From Bacillus carboniphilus (lineage in GTDB: Bacteria > Bacillota > Bacilli > Bacillales > JAIVKR01), in the NCBI RefSeq assembly GCF_020524035.2, contig NZ_CP129013.1:620001-684000 (forward strand): a stretch of DNA of 64,000 nt. Reading direction: 5' to 3'. The notes beneath the pieces were generated by a model. That model did not search any database. It saw only the letters and a program-made list of their open reading frames with translations, and was not told the origin of the DNA. Positions 7,287 to 15,937 of the stretch are shown here, one piece after another. Every line of letters starts with the position of its first letter. The first letter of the stretch is position 1. Made by a program: the position numbers and the translations under genes.

Positions 7287-8800
7287 GGCTCTTCGCCATT
7301 TAGAATGATTATTTAGAAAATAAAAAACTTCTTTTCTAAAAGACTTAAAAGCGGACAAGGGAATAAGTCCAATTGCTCGCTCAGTATTTTCCACCTGTTA
7401 CAGGGTTAAAAAACGGATCCCTGGTTACACTATTTACTGGACAAGGGAATGAGTTCAGTTGTGAAGCAAGGTATGGCTCCAAACTGTTACTTGTTCTTTT
7501 TTATTTATTTAATTTGAAGTCCAGTTTTCCATGGAGTAAAAAGACCATGGCCACCATATTTTTATGCGAACGATAGCCTCGTGCTTTTCTTTTGGCAGCC
7601 TGAAAGACACTATTAATTCTTTCTAATAAGCCATTGTTTAGCTTGGATGAGAACCACCTGATAATTCCGTCATAGTGGTCTTTAATGGTCTTTGAAACAT
7701 CTACCATGGGCTTCAGTCTGCAACGAAGTCCCCACTCAATCCAGTCGTTTAATACCATAGGGGCAATTTCACGAGGGTATTGAAAGATTTCTTGAAAGCT
7801 TATTCGCATACGATAGGCTTTCGCTGTATCTAAGTTACAATCTTTTAAACGATCAAGGGTTTCTCTTTGAGAGCTTGTTAAGTTTTTCTCATTTTTTAAC
7901 CAGACATATCGTGTGTTTTTTAAGTCTTTACACGTTTTTTGTTCCTTACGACGCACATCGTCTACTGCTTCATTTACGGCTTTGACGACATGAAACTTAT
8001 CAAATGTGATGGATGCTTTGGGAAGTTTTCTTTCGCTCCCTTAATAAAAGCAGGGGACATATCCATACATACTTCTGTTATTTTCTCTGCCTGTCCTCCG
8101 CGAGATTCTAAATGTTTCTTACACTCTTCCCATGTACTAGAGTCCTTTCCCTTTGTGACGTGGATGACATTCTTTTTTTGGGGATCCATAAAAATCGTGA
8201 TATAGTTATGCCCTCTCTTTGAAGAGGTTTCATCTGTACTAATCATCGTCACTTCTGATAAGTCTTGAGACTCAATCGCGTTGTCCACATAATAGTGAAG
8301 AATTCTCCACAACTGGGTATCGTGTTCACCAACTAAACGGCTGATCGCACTCATAGGCATATCTTTTGCCAGGGTCATAATCCATGCGTCGAAAAGGATC
8401 GTGAAATTGGATCGACTCTTAATCGCCCAAGGGATTTTCACACGATGAACCTTTTGGCAGTTCTGACAATCCGTCCTAGGTAATTCTGCATGGATATAAC
8501 AGGGATATTCGAGGAAATTTAAATGCCTCCACGTTCGGTTGTAGTCAGCTATGTCATATACGGATTGGCTTTCTGCTCCACAATTCGCACAGGAAAACCG
8601 TGCACCTTTACGAATATCTACATAGACATCTAATTGTTGATGTTCATTGCTAAATATACAACTTTCTATATACCATGGCTCCGAAATATGAAAGACCTCT
8701 TCTATACCCTTCACTTCTATTAACATCTTGATCACCTGTATTCTATTGTTTTAGAATCCAGTATCGTCACTATTGCACCATCTTAAACAGCGAAGAAGCC
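7287..8800 (-). mobile_element. ISL3-family insertion sequence
   Basis: Terminal inverted repeats can be read: GGCTCTTCGCC with TTTAGAATG (7287-7307) at one end, and at 8777-8800 a sequence whose complement reads GGCTTCTTCGCTG with TTTAAGATGG. GGCT-start ends and a single long transposase fit ISL3. No identical 8-bp target repeat is visible on the two sides (AATAAATT versus CTTTTTAT). Deletion or recombination has therefore probably altered one flank, in line with the partial second copy next to it. Confidence 0.75.
7501..8726 (-). pseudogene. ISL3-family transposase, frameshifted
   Basis: The N-terminal part (start ATG 8726, AGGTG upstream) has the ISL3 zinc-binding region CANCG ... CQNCQ, the helix-turn-helix and the first DDE Asp region (MISTDETSSKRGHNYITIF). 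The second half (ends 7501) carries the C-terminal catalytic part, with LNNGLLERINSVFQAAKRKARGYRS containing the ISL3 E motif. The two halves join as NFPKASITFDKFHVVKAVNEA if one base is added at the short A run near 8017-8019. As written the transposase is broken at that point. Confidence 0.85.
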
Positions 8801-8872
8801 CTTTTTATTAATTGAGTTGATTTCAGATGTTTAGATTTAAGCACTTACTTTACACTGTAAGTAGCGAAGAAG
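8801..8872. other. 72-bp spacer between two ISL3 sequences, with a fused IS tip
   Basis: This short stretch is AT-rich and non-coding. It ends in AGCGAAGAAGC (8863-8873), the same 11 bases as the outer tip of the ISL3 right end (8789-8799 and 9475-9485). Here the tip is joined directly to internal transposase sequence. Confidence 0.5.
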
Positions 8873-9485
8873 CATAAAAATCGTGATATAGTTATGCCCT
8901 CTCTTTGAAGAGGTTTCATCTGTACTAATCATCGTCACTTCTGATAAGTCTTGAGACTCAATCGCGTTGTCCACATAATAGTGAAGAATTCTCCACAACT
9001 GGGTATCGTGTTCACCAACTAAACGGCTGATCGCACTCATAGGCATATCTTTTGCCAGGGTCATAATCCATGCGTCGAAAAGGATCGTGAAATTGGATCG
9101 ACTCTTAATCGCCCAAGGGATTTTCACACGATGAACCTTTTGGCAGTTCTGACAATCCGTCCTAGGTAATTCTGCATGGATATAACAGGGATATTCGAGG
9201 AAATTTAAATGCCTCCACGTTCGGTTGTAGTCAGCTATGTCATATACGGATTGGCTTTCTGCTCCACAATTCGCACAGGAAAACCGTGCACCTTTACGAA
9301 TATCTACATAGACATCTAATTGTTGATGTTCATTGCTAAATATACAACTTTCTATATACCATGGTTCCGAAATATGAAAGACCTCTTCTATACCCTTCAC
9401 TTCTATTAACATCTTGATCACCTGTATTCTATTGTTTTAGAATCCAGTATCGTCACTATTGCACCATCTTAAACAGCGAAGAAGC
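8873..9485 (-). mobile_element. partial second ISL3 copy (transposase 5' half plus one end)
   Basis: The 613 bases repeat 8187-8799 with only one difference that I can see (a T for C near 9365). The copy holds the transposase start (ATG 9412) and its N-terminal 180 codons, and ends at the terminal repeat tip (9485). It is truncated at 8873 in mid-gene, right at a second copy of the 11-base tip. It is a very recent duplication with a deletion, and it is not functional. Confidence 0.85.
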
Positions 9486-9652
9486 GAATAATTCATCTAA
9501 GTTAGTTCGACACCTTCTCTCGTTTCCCCTTCTAATTCTGAGATATACTATTGATCTACCTAAATGTTTAGATGGTAGTTTTTTAATAATATACCTAGAA
9601 TACCGGTTTAAGGACATTCTAACACGCTTAACTGTATGTAATTGCAAGAACT

Positions 9653-9832
9653 TTAAACAACCGAGACTGTAAAAAAGGCAAGCATAAAACTTAGAAAAAG
9701 AGTTATTATCCAATGATGTAGTTTTGTCATCTTTAAAAGTATATTAAGAACCGAACCAAGCGTTAGAAAAACAAGGAATACAAACAGCCACATTAAACCA
9801 TCTATCACCATAATACGTGAAGTTTCTGACAT
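9653..9832 (-). CDS. 59-residue two-helix membrane protein divergent from the toxin
   Basis: ATG at 9832 has GGGGAGGG 10-12 bases upstream on the minus strand, a very strong ribosome site. The 59-residue product has two hydrophobic segments (about residues 13-33 and 41-58), separated by KMTKLHHW. I do not recognise it. It lies between the ISL3 remnants and the T7SS-type toxin gene, and is transcribed away from the toxin. It could be a membrane helper, or unrelated. Confidence 0.6.
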   Translation of the reverse strand: MSETSRIMVIDGLMWLFVFLVFLTLGSVLNILLKMTKLHHWIITLFLSFMLAFFTVSVV

Positions 9833-10016
9833 ATATTATTGCCCTCCCCTTTAAATGATTTTTTAATTTAAATCCCTTTAAATGTAACATAAATGAATAA
9901 AGTTTCTATTTGATCTTTTAAAAAAAATTCACTCAACCCCCTATATTAAAAGGTTTTTTTTCTTATAATGGTTTTATGTGTGAAGGATAAAATGTAATTG
10001 GGAAAGGAGAGAAGGG

Positions 10017-11891
10017 ATGGCAAGAGATTTAAAAATTAATTATGGAGTGCTAGATGGAATCATTGAACAGCTTCATGTCTATAAACGGGCACTAGACAAC
10101 ATGGAATCTTCCTTACAAACCATTTCTCAATTTGCTAAGCAGAATCAAGGGAAAAGTGTGGACTCATGGATCGATAGAATAGAAGAATCGAAAGAATACA
10201 TAAAAGGCTATCAGGACCAAATAGAGAATCTATTAAATCTTTTTGAAAGCTATGTAGAGGATACCACTTCCTATATTTCACCCTTATCAAGAAACGCTAT
10301 GATGAGAATAGATCGAGATGATATATGGGTGAATTTACTGCAAATAGAAAAGGGGATCACTAGGAATGTACTAAAAGCAAAAAACATAGCAGAAAGTCAG
10401 CCTTTCTATTCCATTTTGGATGAACCAACCGAAAGTGAAATAAAAAAAAGTAATAGTAACAAAGCGAAGCTATCTTCTATCCGAAATGAAATAAAAGCAA
10501 CTGAAACATTCCTGAGTAAAAGGATGGATGAACTTTGGGAGTTATATGATACCAAAGTCAAACGTTTTGAAAATGTTGATGATGATTACAAAAGTAAAGC
10601 TAGTAAAGTGAAAAACCAATACACAGACTTCTTTGAAGGTGTTTGGGATGGACTTGAAGCAAATGTTAAAGCGGATGTTGATTTCATAAGAGGTCTATCG
10701 AATGGACTGTACGAACTAGCAAAAGGATTATATACGATTGTGGAAGACGCAGGGATTATTTACTTATCACAAGCCATACCTGATTTTGTGGAACCTGAAA
10801 TTTTGAAGTCGTCAGCCAATCAACGAATAGATAAGTATACAGCTTCTCTTCAACAAATTATCGAAGACCCAATGGGTGCCGTTGAGTCAATCGGTCAATC
10901 CTTCTCAGATACGTATGAAGAGGAAGGAATTGCGTATGTCACCGGTGGTGCGGTACCTTCATTTATTCCATATGCTGGACAACTAGAGAAAATAACGAAA
11001 GTAGGGAAATTAGGAAATGCAATTGATGGTAAAAAACCTGTTCCTGATGAAATAAAAACAAAAGTAAAAGACCTTGTTGGAAATCATCCTGCCTTTCAAG
11101 GCGTTAGAAAAGGAACCATTCAGTTTATTAAAGACGTTAAAGATGGTAGTATCATCTTTATTGATGGAGTAAGAGGTGGAGTACAAAGACTAACCAACCC
11201 TGATAGTAACTTTGCCTATGCTTTCAGCGGGGCACGAAATGTATTAAACTCTCAAACTATTCAAAATAAGATTAATGCGGTCTTATTTAAGCTTGGTGTC
11301 AAAAGTCGTGTAGATGAAGTCATTAAAAATGATTATGATGCAGATGGGAACTTGGTTAATAGATCCGTAGTTCCAAAAGGTTATAGCAGTGTTGATGATT
11401 TCTTGAGTAAAGTAGATAATAACACCATTAAAGAATATGGATATAAAAATGTTGTTGAGTTTAAGGAAGTTGTTGCACTTGTGGATAAACATTTGAATGA
11501 ATCCCCTAAAAGTAACATAATAAACAAAAAGCTTGCAGGAGGAACTCATCCTTCAGGAGTAGAATTTGATGTACTAGGGTTTCCTATTTTTAAAGGAGAG
11601 AATCTTAAATATACACTAAATCTTGATGAAAAGTTTTATCATATGAAAGATACACCTCAATTTGAAGAATGCACAAGGGTATTGAAGGACGCAATTATTA
11701 AAGGTGAAGTATCAAAGAGTATTTTTACTAAAGTTCAACTTGATCAAATAATGAATGAGAAAGCAAGAATCTCAGGTTTAACGTGGCATCACCACCAAGT
11801 ATCAGGTAGGATGCAATTGGTAGTAAAAGAAATTCATGTATCTGTTGGGCACCTTGGTGGGAATACATTATGGGGAGAGGGAATAAGGTGA
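10017..11891 (+). CDS. T7SS-type (WXG/LXG-like) polymorphic toxin with WHH nuclease tip
   Basis: A 624-residue protein with AAAGGAGAG before ATG 10017. Residues 1-100 are a helical WXG100/LXG-like delivery domain without a Sec signal. Residues 100-200 are helical and charged. The middle (about 215-300) is a linker with a hydrophobic patch (LYELAKGLYTIVEDAG). The C-terminal approx. 100 residues include FDVLGFPIFKG and end in GLTWHHHQVSGRMQLV ... VGHLGGNTLWGEGIR. That is the WHH signature of the HNH/ENDO VII nuclease superfamily, predicted to cleave nucleic acid in rival cells. The stop overlaps the start of the cognate SUKH gene (GTGA). No secretion apparatus gene is in the window. Confidence 0.85.
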   Translation: MARDLKINYGVLDGIIEQLHVYKRALDNMESSLQTISQFAKQNQGKSVDSWIDRIEESKEYIKGYQDQIENLLNLFESYVEDTTSYISPLSRNAMMRIDRDDIWVNLLQIEKGITRNVLKAKNIAESQPFYSILDEPTESEIKKSNSNKAKLSSIRNEIKATETFLSKRMDELWELYDTKVKRFENVDDDYKSKASKVKNQYTDFFEGVWDGLEANVKADVDFIRGLSNGLYELAKGLYTIVEDAGIIYLSQAIPDFVEPEILKSSANQRIDKYTASLQQIIEDPMGAVESIGQSFSDTYEEEGIAYVTGGAVPSFIPYAGQLEKITKVGKLGNAIDGKKPVPDEIKTKVKDLVGNHPAFQGVRKGTIQFIKDVKDGSIIFIDGVRGGVQRLTNPDSNFAYAFSGARNVLNSQTIQNKINAVLFKLGVKSRVDEVIKNDYDADGNLVNRSVVPKGYSSVDDFLSKVDNNTIKEYGYKNVVEFKEVVALVDKHLNESPKSNIINKKLAGGTHPSGVEFDVLGFPIFKGENLKYTLNLDEKFYHMKDTPQFEECTRVLKDAIIKGEVSKSIFTKVQLDQIMNEKARISGLTWHHHQVSGRMQLVVKEIHVSVGHLGGNTLWGEGIR

Positions 11892-12394
11892 GGAAAGATA
11901 TAATTTGGGAATATGCTGAATCAAAGGTGTCGAAAGATGATGTGGAAAAAATAGGAATACAATTAGGTTTTCTTTTACCACAAGATTACATTGATTGTGT
12001 AAGTGTAAATGGCGGAGCTAGTGTATCTCCACAAGAATTTAAAGTTGGAAATGTAGAACGGTGCTTTGGAGGTTTATTTAGTTTTAATGAGGAAAGTAGT
12101 GAAAATATTGTTAAAATGTATCAATTAGTTAAGGAGAGGCTTCCCAAAAGGATGTTACCTATAGCTGATGATCCAGCAGGAAATTTAATATGTTTTGATT
12201 TTAAAGATCATGAGGATAATCCAAGTATAGTATTTTGGAACCATGAAATTGTATGGGGAATAGATGAGTTAATGGAGGAAGAGAACTTAACAGAAGAGCA
12301 AGCAGAAGAAAGGGTCAGAGAAGACATCTCTTTTGTAGCAGACTCCTTTACGGATTTGATAAATTCTCTATACGCTAGTGAGGAAGATGATTAA
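11888..12394 (+). CDS. SUKH family immunity protein 2 (cognate to the WHH toxin)
   Basis: A 168-residue SUKH-1 protein. GTG 11888 forms GTGA with the toxin stop (11889-11891), so it is translationally coupled to the toxin, and the toxin's last codons supply the ribosome site (GGGGAGAGGG). The family core is present: LGFLLPQDYIDCVSVNGG, IADDPAGNLICFDFKDHEDNP and an acidic C-terminal helix ending YASEEDD. The frame could start at ATG 11870 inside the toxin gene. The GTGA arrangement and the parallel at 6624 and 12552 favour 11888. It protects the producer and its kin by binding the nuclease domain. Confidence 0.88.
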   Translation: MRKDIIWEYAESKVSKDDVEKIGIQLGFLLPQDYIDCVSVNGGASVSPQEFKVGNVERCFGGLFSFNEESSENIVKMYQLVKERLPKRMLPIADDPAGNLICFDFKDHEDNPSIVFWNHEIVWGIDELMEEENLTEEQAEERVREDISFVADSFTDLINSLYASEEDD

Positions 12395-12429
12395 TAGACT
12401 GTTGGTACAAGAGTGAATAAAAATAACTG

Positions 12430-12458
12430 GGGATGCTAACATGGGCATTCCCTTTATT
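12430..12458 (+). terminator. terminator after SUKH 2
   Basis: GGGATGC (12430-12436) pairs with GCATTCC (12445-12451), followed by TTTATTTA. It is homologous to the hairpin at 7182-7211. Confidence 0.7.
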
Positions 12459-12507
12459 TAGAGAAAGACTTAATTATGCAATAAAATAGAAAACAGAAAA
12501 ACATAGA

Positions 12508-12555
12508 GTTGGGCATTTTGGAGGAAATAAACTATGGGGAGAGGGTATAAGATGA
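12508..12555 (+). pseudogene. third fossil toxin tip, in front of SUKH 3
   Basis: The frame reads VGHFGGNKLWGEGIR and a stop (12553-12555), almost identical to the last 15 residues of the intact toxin. The stop overlaps ATG 12552 of the next immunity gene as ATGA. Upstream the frame decays at once, so only the tip was kept. Confidence 0.8.
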
Positions 12556-13061
12556 GGGGAAATTTACAATGGCCATTTCCGGATAAGGAAGTATCAAGCG
12601 AATTTATAAAAGAAGTTGGACATGAACTAGGATATGAATTCCCTGAGGATTACATAGAATGTGCTAGAATTAATAATGGATCAGCAGTAATACCTTATTA
12701 TTTCAAAGTAAAAGATGATGTCAAAGTGTTTGGAACTTTACTTTCGTTCGATAAAGAAAGTGATGACTATATAATTAGGGTTTTTAATAATTACATAGAT
12801 ACTTTACCTAAAAAAATGGTTCCTATAGTATATGACCCAGCAGGTAACTTAATCTGTTTTGACTATAAAGACCATGAAGAAAATCCAATAGTAGTATTCT
12901 GGGAACATGAAGGTGCTTGGGAAAAAGATATGCTGATGGAAGAAGAGGGTTTAACAGAAGAACAAGCAGAAGAAAGGGCAAGAGAAAATGTCTTTTATGT
13001 AGCAGACTCCTTTACGGACTTCTTAAATTCATTGTACGAATTTGACGAAGATGATATGTAG
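12552..13061 (+). CDS. SUKH family immunity protein 3 (orphan)
   Basis: A 169-residue SUKH-1 protein. ATG 12552 overlaps the stop of a toxin fossil (ATGA); ATG 12534 further upstream lies inside the fossil and is less likely. From VYDPAGNLICFDYKDHEENP onward it is nearly identical to SUKH 1, including WEHEGAWEKD and EEQAEERARENVFYVAD. Its first approx. 90 residues differ (LGYEFPEDYIECARINNGSAV). The variable half probably faces the toxin, so this copy may protect against a different toxin variant. It ends in an acidic tail and a strong terminator. Confidence 0.88.
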   Translation: MRGNLQWPFPDKEVSSEFIKEVGHELGYEFPEDYIECARINNGSAVIPYYFKVKDDVKVFGTLLSFDKESDDYIIRVFNNYIDTLPKKMVPIVYDPAGNLICFDYKDHEENPIVVFWEHEGAWEKDMLMEEEGLTEEQAEERARENVFYVADSFTDFLNSLYEFDEDDM

Positions 13062-13074
13062 AATCAACTAAAGA

Positions 13075-13101
13075 AAAAAGCCCTTTATTTTAGGGCTTTT
13101 T
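13075..13101. terminator. bidirectional terminator
   Basis: AAAGCCCT (13077-13084) pairs with AGGGCTTT (13092-13099). It has A-rich sequence on the left and T on the right, so it can end both SUKH 3 and the convergent 29-residue peptide gene. Confidence 0.8.
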
Positions 13102-13189
13102 ATGATTCAGGAACATATCCAGATAGTAACATGGAACCTGCACCTACTGTGTAAATAGAGATGATTGCTATTGCTAATAATCTTTTCAT
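13100..13189 (-). CDS. 29-residue peptide with signal-like hydrophobic segment
   Basis: ATG 13189 has AAGGAGGAAG 7-8 bases upstream. The product starts MKRLLAIAIISIYTVGAG and ends LLSGYVPES. A Lys-Arg start plus a hydrophobic stretch resembles a short export signal with a small hydrophilic tail, as in Phr/PapR-type signalling precursors. No Rap or Rgg-like receptor gene is adjacent, so this role is only a suggestion. A membrane microprotein is the alternative. It shares its terminator with SUKH 3. Confidence 0.5.
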   Translation of the reverse strand: MKRLLAIAIISIYTVGAGSMLLSGYVPES

Positions 13190-13387
13190 TTTGTTACTTC
13201 CTCCTTCATATTCATTTTTAACCTTTCATGTAACGGTAAAGGATTCTTACGGAGGTGGTTTCAATTATGAAAGGGTATTGTTTAAATATGAGGACATTAC
13301 TGAAGAATTTACAAAGTCACTAATTTGTATGTCCTAAAAGATATAAATTTTGCAAGTACCTATCTTGTCAGTCAAAAGTTTTCACCT

Positions 13388-14872
13388 TTAAGAAGCCTTC
13401 AGATCCTCGTCAAAAAAAGGGTCTGATTGCTTCTTTTTCATTATTCGACTTATGCATAAACGGCTCGTTTTACTAAAAAGCGAAAAAGTCGTCTTCCTTA
13501 AATAATAGGCAACGGTCGCTTCTGAGACAATAGGGTTGGACTTCGTTCGTAAAAATCGAACAGGACTCTCATTAATCTTAGTTGAAAAAGTAAGAGACAA
13601 CATTTGAAGCATCCCCATGGCGATACAACTACACATGACAAATCCCTCGATTGCTTTCAAAGCGGACAAGATGAGTTCTTTCTCTTTTTCATCCTCCATT
13701 TCTTCTAATGGATGAATCATTCCTTTTTTTGCATAGCGTCTCAGTTTAGGCATGGCTTTTGACCAAAATTGATACCCAAATCCATTCATCACTTGTTTCA
13801 GGCTCTCGAAACGTACATTCAATTTTGAACCTAAAACTGTACAATTCAATGATGTTAACGGGATCTAAATCGAGCTTCGTTGTAACAAGAATGGCTGTTT
13901 TTTCTCCATACATGACAAGGACGAATCGCAGTTCTTGATAAAGCTTTTGCCCCCATAATAAATTAAGGCAAAGGTAACGAACGGTCTCTTCTTTTCCATA
14001 TAAACGGACGGTTGCTTCTACGAATTCACTCTTCCTTGATGTAAAGAGGTCTTGAAGTTTGATGGTCTCTCCTTTTTTACGAGGACGACCTTTCCCTTTA
14101 TATTCACCGGGCTTTGTATAAGCCCTACAAGACTTCTTGGCTTTAGTCAAAAGGTGAAGCATCGTTTCTGATTTCTCTAACAGTTCTGCCCGTTTCATAA
14201 GAGCAAAAATGGATAAATAGTAGCCATCAAGCAGTACGAGCGATTCTCCCATACATTTAGCTGCTTGAAACGCATCGTTTATGATTTGAACAATGTGAGA
14301 ACCTTCACATTCATAATTGTTCTGTTTTTTCTCCAATTTCGAATCATGTTGACACCGTCATGGAGCCTGATCGAAAGAGGAAGACAAAATAGTTTCTTAG
14401 AAGGATCGCCAATGAGAACACCTATCCCACCAAACATGTGCCCAAAGATAAACTCGGCTTTTGAGGAATTTTCTGATTCTTGATGTAACCTCTTCACACC
14501 AGGCATTTTTCGTGCTTCTTTCGATTGCTTCACGCCATCTCCTACCAAGATGGTGATGCCGTCTTTCTTATAGATGGGTGCCTTACGATAAACAAGCTTC
14601 GTCCATGTTTGAATAAGATCCTCTAACTTCCAAGCTTGGGACCTAAAAAAATGCATCATAGCAGGATAGGACTTGGGTGAGATCGAAAGCTCACGAATGA
14701 TGGAGGTTAATCCTACTTGATCGGAACGTAACATCAATCCAATAATCATGACGACAAACCATTCATAGGTAGCTTGTCGTGTAAAACAGGTCCTAAATTC
14801 TGAAAGTTCTTTATCTATTCTTTTCCACATAATCACTATGGTCATTCGCTGTTGAGTTTGATACAATATCAA
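13388..14872 (-). pseudogene. IS4-type DDE transposase, two frameshifts
   Basis: Three overlapping frames make one approx. 480-residue transposase. Visible catalytic parts are Asp in ILVGDGVKQSKE, Asp in LVLLDGYY, and the Glu of the Y-x2-R-x3-E motif in ELYSFRFKIECTF, typical of IS4-type enzymes. The frames break at an A6 run near 14325-14330 and at GAGCCTGAA near 13801. There one C too many separates CTFRE from LKQVMNGFGYQFW. The likely start is ATG near 14830 (MWKRIDKELSEF). It is inactive as written. Confidence 0.8.
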
Positions 14873-15021
14873 AGATAACTCTTCTCGGATGACATGTCTC
14901 CTTATTTTGTTTAGTCGCTTAATAGGTTAACATGAAATCAAGCAGAAGGGTTATTTTTTATGCAGAAAATTCTCTTTCTAAGGGATTGAGTCATCTTTAT
15001 AAAATGGACTTTGTAAGGGAC

Positions 15022-15122
15022 CCCAAGACTCCTGCGGAAAAACGGGCTAGTCAAGACCCCGCAATGTGAGGCACGAACGAGGAGGCTTGACAGGTCGTCC
15101 GCGGAAAGCGAGGGGAATCCCT
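15022..15122. repeat. GC-rich Bacillaceae intergenic repeat
   Basis: The stretch contains ACTCCTGCGGAAAAACGGG, then ACCCCGC, GAACGAGGAGGCTTGAC and CCGCGGAAAGCGAG. I recognise this order of blocks as a common imperfectly palindromic repeat of Bacillus genomes. Its GC content is far above the flanks. Function is unknown. Confidence 0.6.
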
Positions 15123-15285
15123 TACCATTACATAAAAAACATCGAGTATGGGGAAAAAGCTTTGAAAAATTCCGGAGAACTTTTGACTCTCCAGTACCTA
15201 TATGTAAGGGAATTTTGATTGAAAGAAGGTACTTGCAAAATGAAAGAAAGAACTAGTAATAGGGGTAAATTAACTTTTAGTGTGT

Positions 15286-15678
15286 GTTCAAAAAGTAAGG
15301 AAAAAAGGGCGCTGAATAGAAAAGCTGAAGCCCTTTGCTCACATCCGACCAGCATAAGGCGAACATAACGTGAAGGTGTTCTTTACCTTCACTAAATGTT
15401 TGACTTATGACCTCGAGGATGTAAGGGCTGAAGCTAGACAAGAACGAGGCGGTCTGCTTAAGGAACGCAGGCTAAGTTCAGCCACGTCGCGAGAGCAACG
15501 CCTGCACTAGCCCGTCCTGGGCATCGAAGCACTCACAGTGTACGTACAATATGGTTCACGGGCTAAGAACGTCCCCATCTTAGGGACAACGCCCGTGCTA
15601 GCCAATCCTGGCGTCGGAGTGTCGGAAAAGCAAACCAACAAAGTTATTCATCCGACATTTTTTTAGGGCTTTTTGAAC
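15286..15678. repeat. MITE-like repeat, 393 bp, 10-bp inverted ends
   Basis: GTTCAAAAAG (15286-15295) and CTTTTTGAAC (15669-15678) are perfect inverted ends. The inside is GC-rich and non-coding. It has a block resembling a known Bacillus repeat (AAGGTGTTCTTTACCTTCAC ... GACTTATGACCTCGAGGATG) and two related stem-forming stretches around CACTAGCCCGTCCTGGG and GTGCTAGCCAATCCTGG. It looks like a non-autonomous mobile repeat or a structured RNA. Copy number cannot be judged from one window. Confidence 0.55.
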
Positions 15679-15703
15679 AACCTCTTTTAAGGTTAAAACA
15701 TAA

Positions 15704-15820
15704 AATGAACCAAGTTCAAACGCACTTGGTGATCTAAATAAAACGCTAGGAAGAATATTTGAACAAAATGAAATTAATGTAAAGCAAAAAAACTTTGAAA
15801 AAGACGTTATCCTTAACTAA
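15704..15820 (+). pseudogene. C-terminal remnant of an unidentified gene
   Basis: The frame is open for 38 codons, reads SSNALGDLNKTLGRIFEQNE and on to FEKDVILN, then stops at 15818-15820 right inside a perfect terminator hairpin. The composition looks like real protein. No start codon or ribosome site is present; the upstream part was probably lost to the repeat inserted at 15678. Confidence 0.4.
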
Positions 15821-15843
15821 AGGGATATCGTCTTTTTTTTTTG
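15803..15843 (+). terminator. strong rho-independent terminator
   Basis: GACGTTATCC (15803-15812) pairs with GGATATCGTC (15823-15832, one mismatch), followed by a run of about 11 T. Confidence 0.85.
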
Positions 15844-15937
15844 TATATTTATCATAAGACAAAGGGTGCATTAGAAAATAAAATACGTGTTAAAATAGTA
15901 CTCAAACAAATTCAATAAAGAGGTAGGTGATGCACTC

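Larger units (their letters stand above)
13347..15241. mobile_element. IS4-like element with 15-bp inverted ends
   Basis: ATTTTGCAAGTACCT (13347-13361) recurs inverted and perfect at 15227-15241. A second inverted block, AGTCAAAAGTT (13370-13380), recurs at 15178-15188. Between them is a frameshifted DDE transposase and, beyond its 5' end, a GC-rich Bacillaceae repeat (15022-15122). The spacing of the two blocks differs at each end, so the right end may have gained extra sequence. A decayed relative of the left end lies at 61794-61960. Confidence 0.6.

Noticed and set aside
7939-8205. 88-codon plus-strand ORF inside the ISL3 transposase
   Set aside because: It is the antisense shadow of the transposase coding region and has no ribosome site.
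9456-9713. 85-codon ORF on the minus strand
   Set aside because: It runs from random sequence into the ISL3 terminal repeat, has no ribosome site and overlaps the better-supported 59-residue gene in another frame.
13277-13324. 18-codon ORF (MKGYCLNMRTLLKNLQSH) with a good GGAGGTGG site
   Set aside because: Very short, no hydrophobic or recognisable pattern, next to the IS end; probably chance or a truncated leader.
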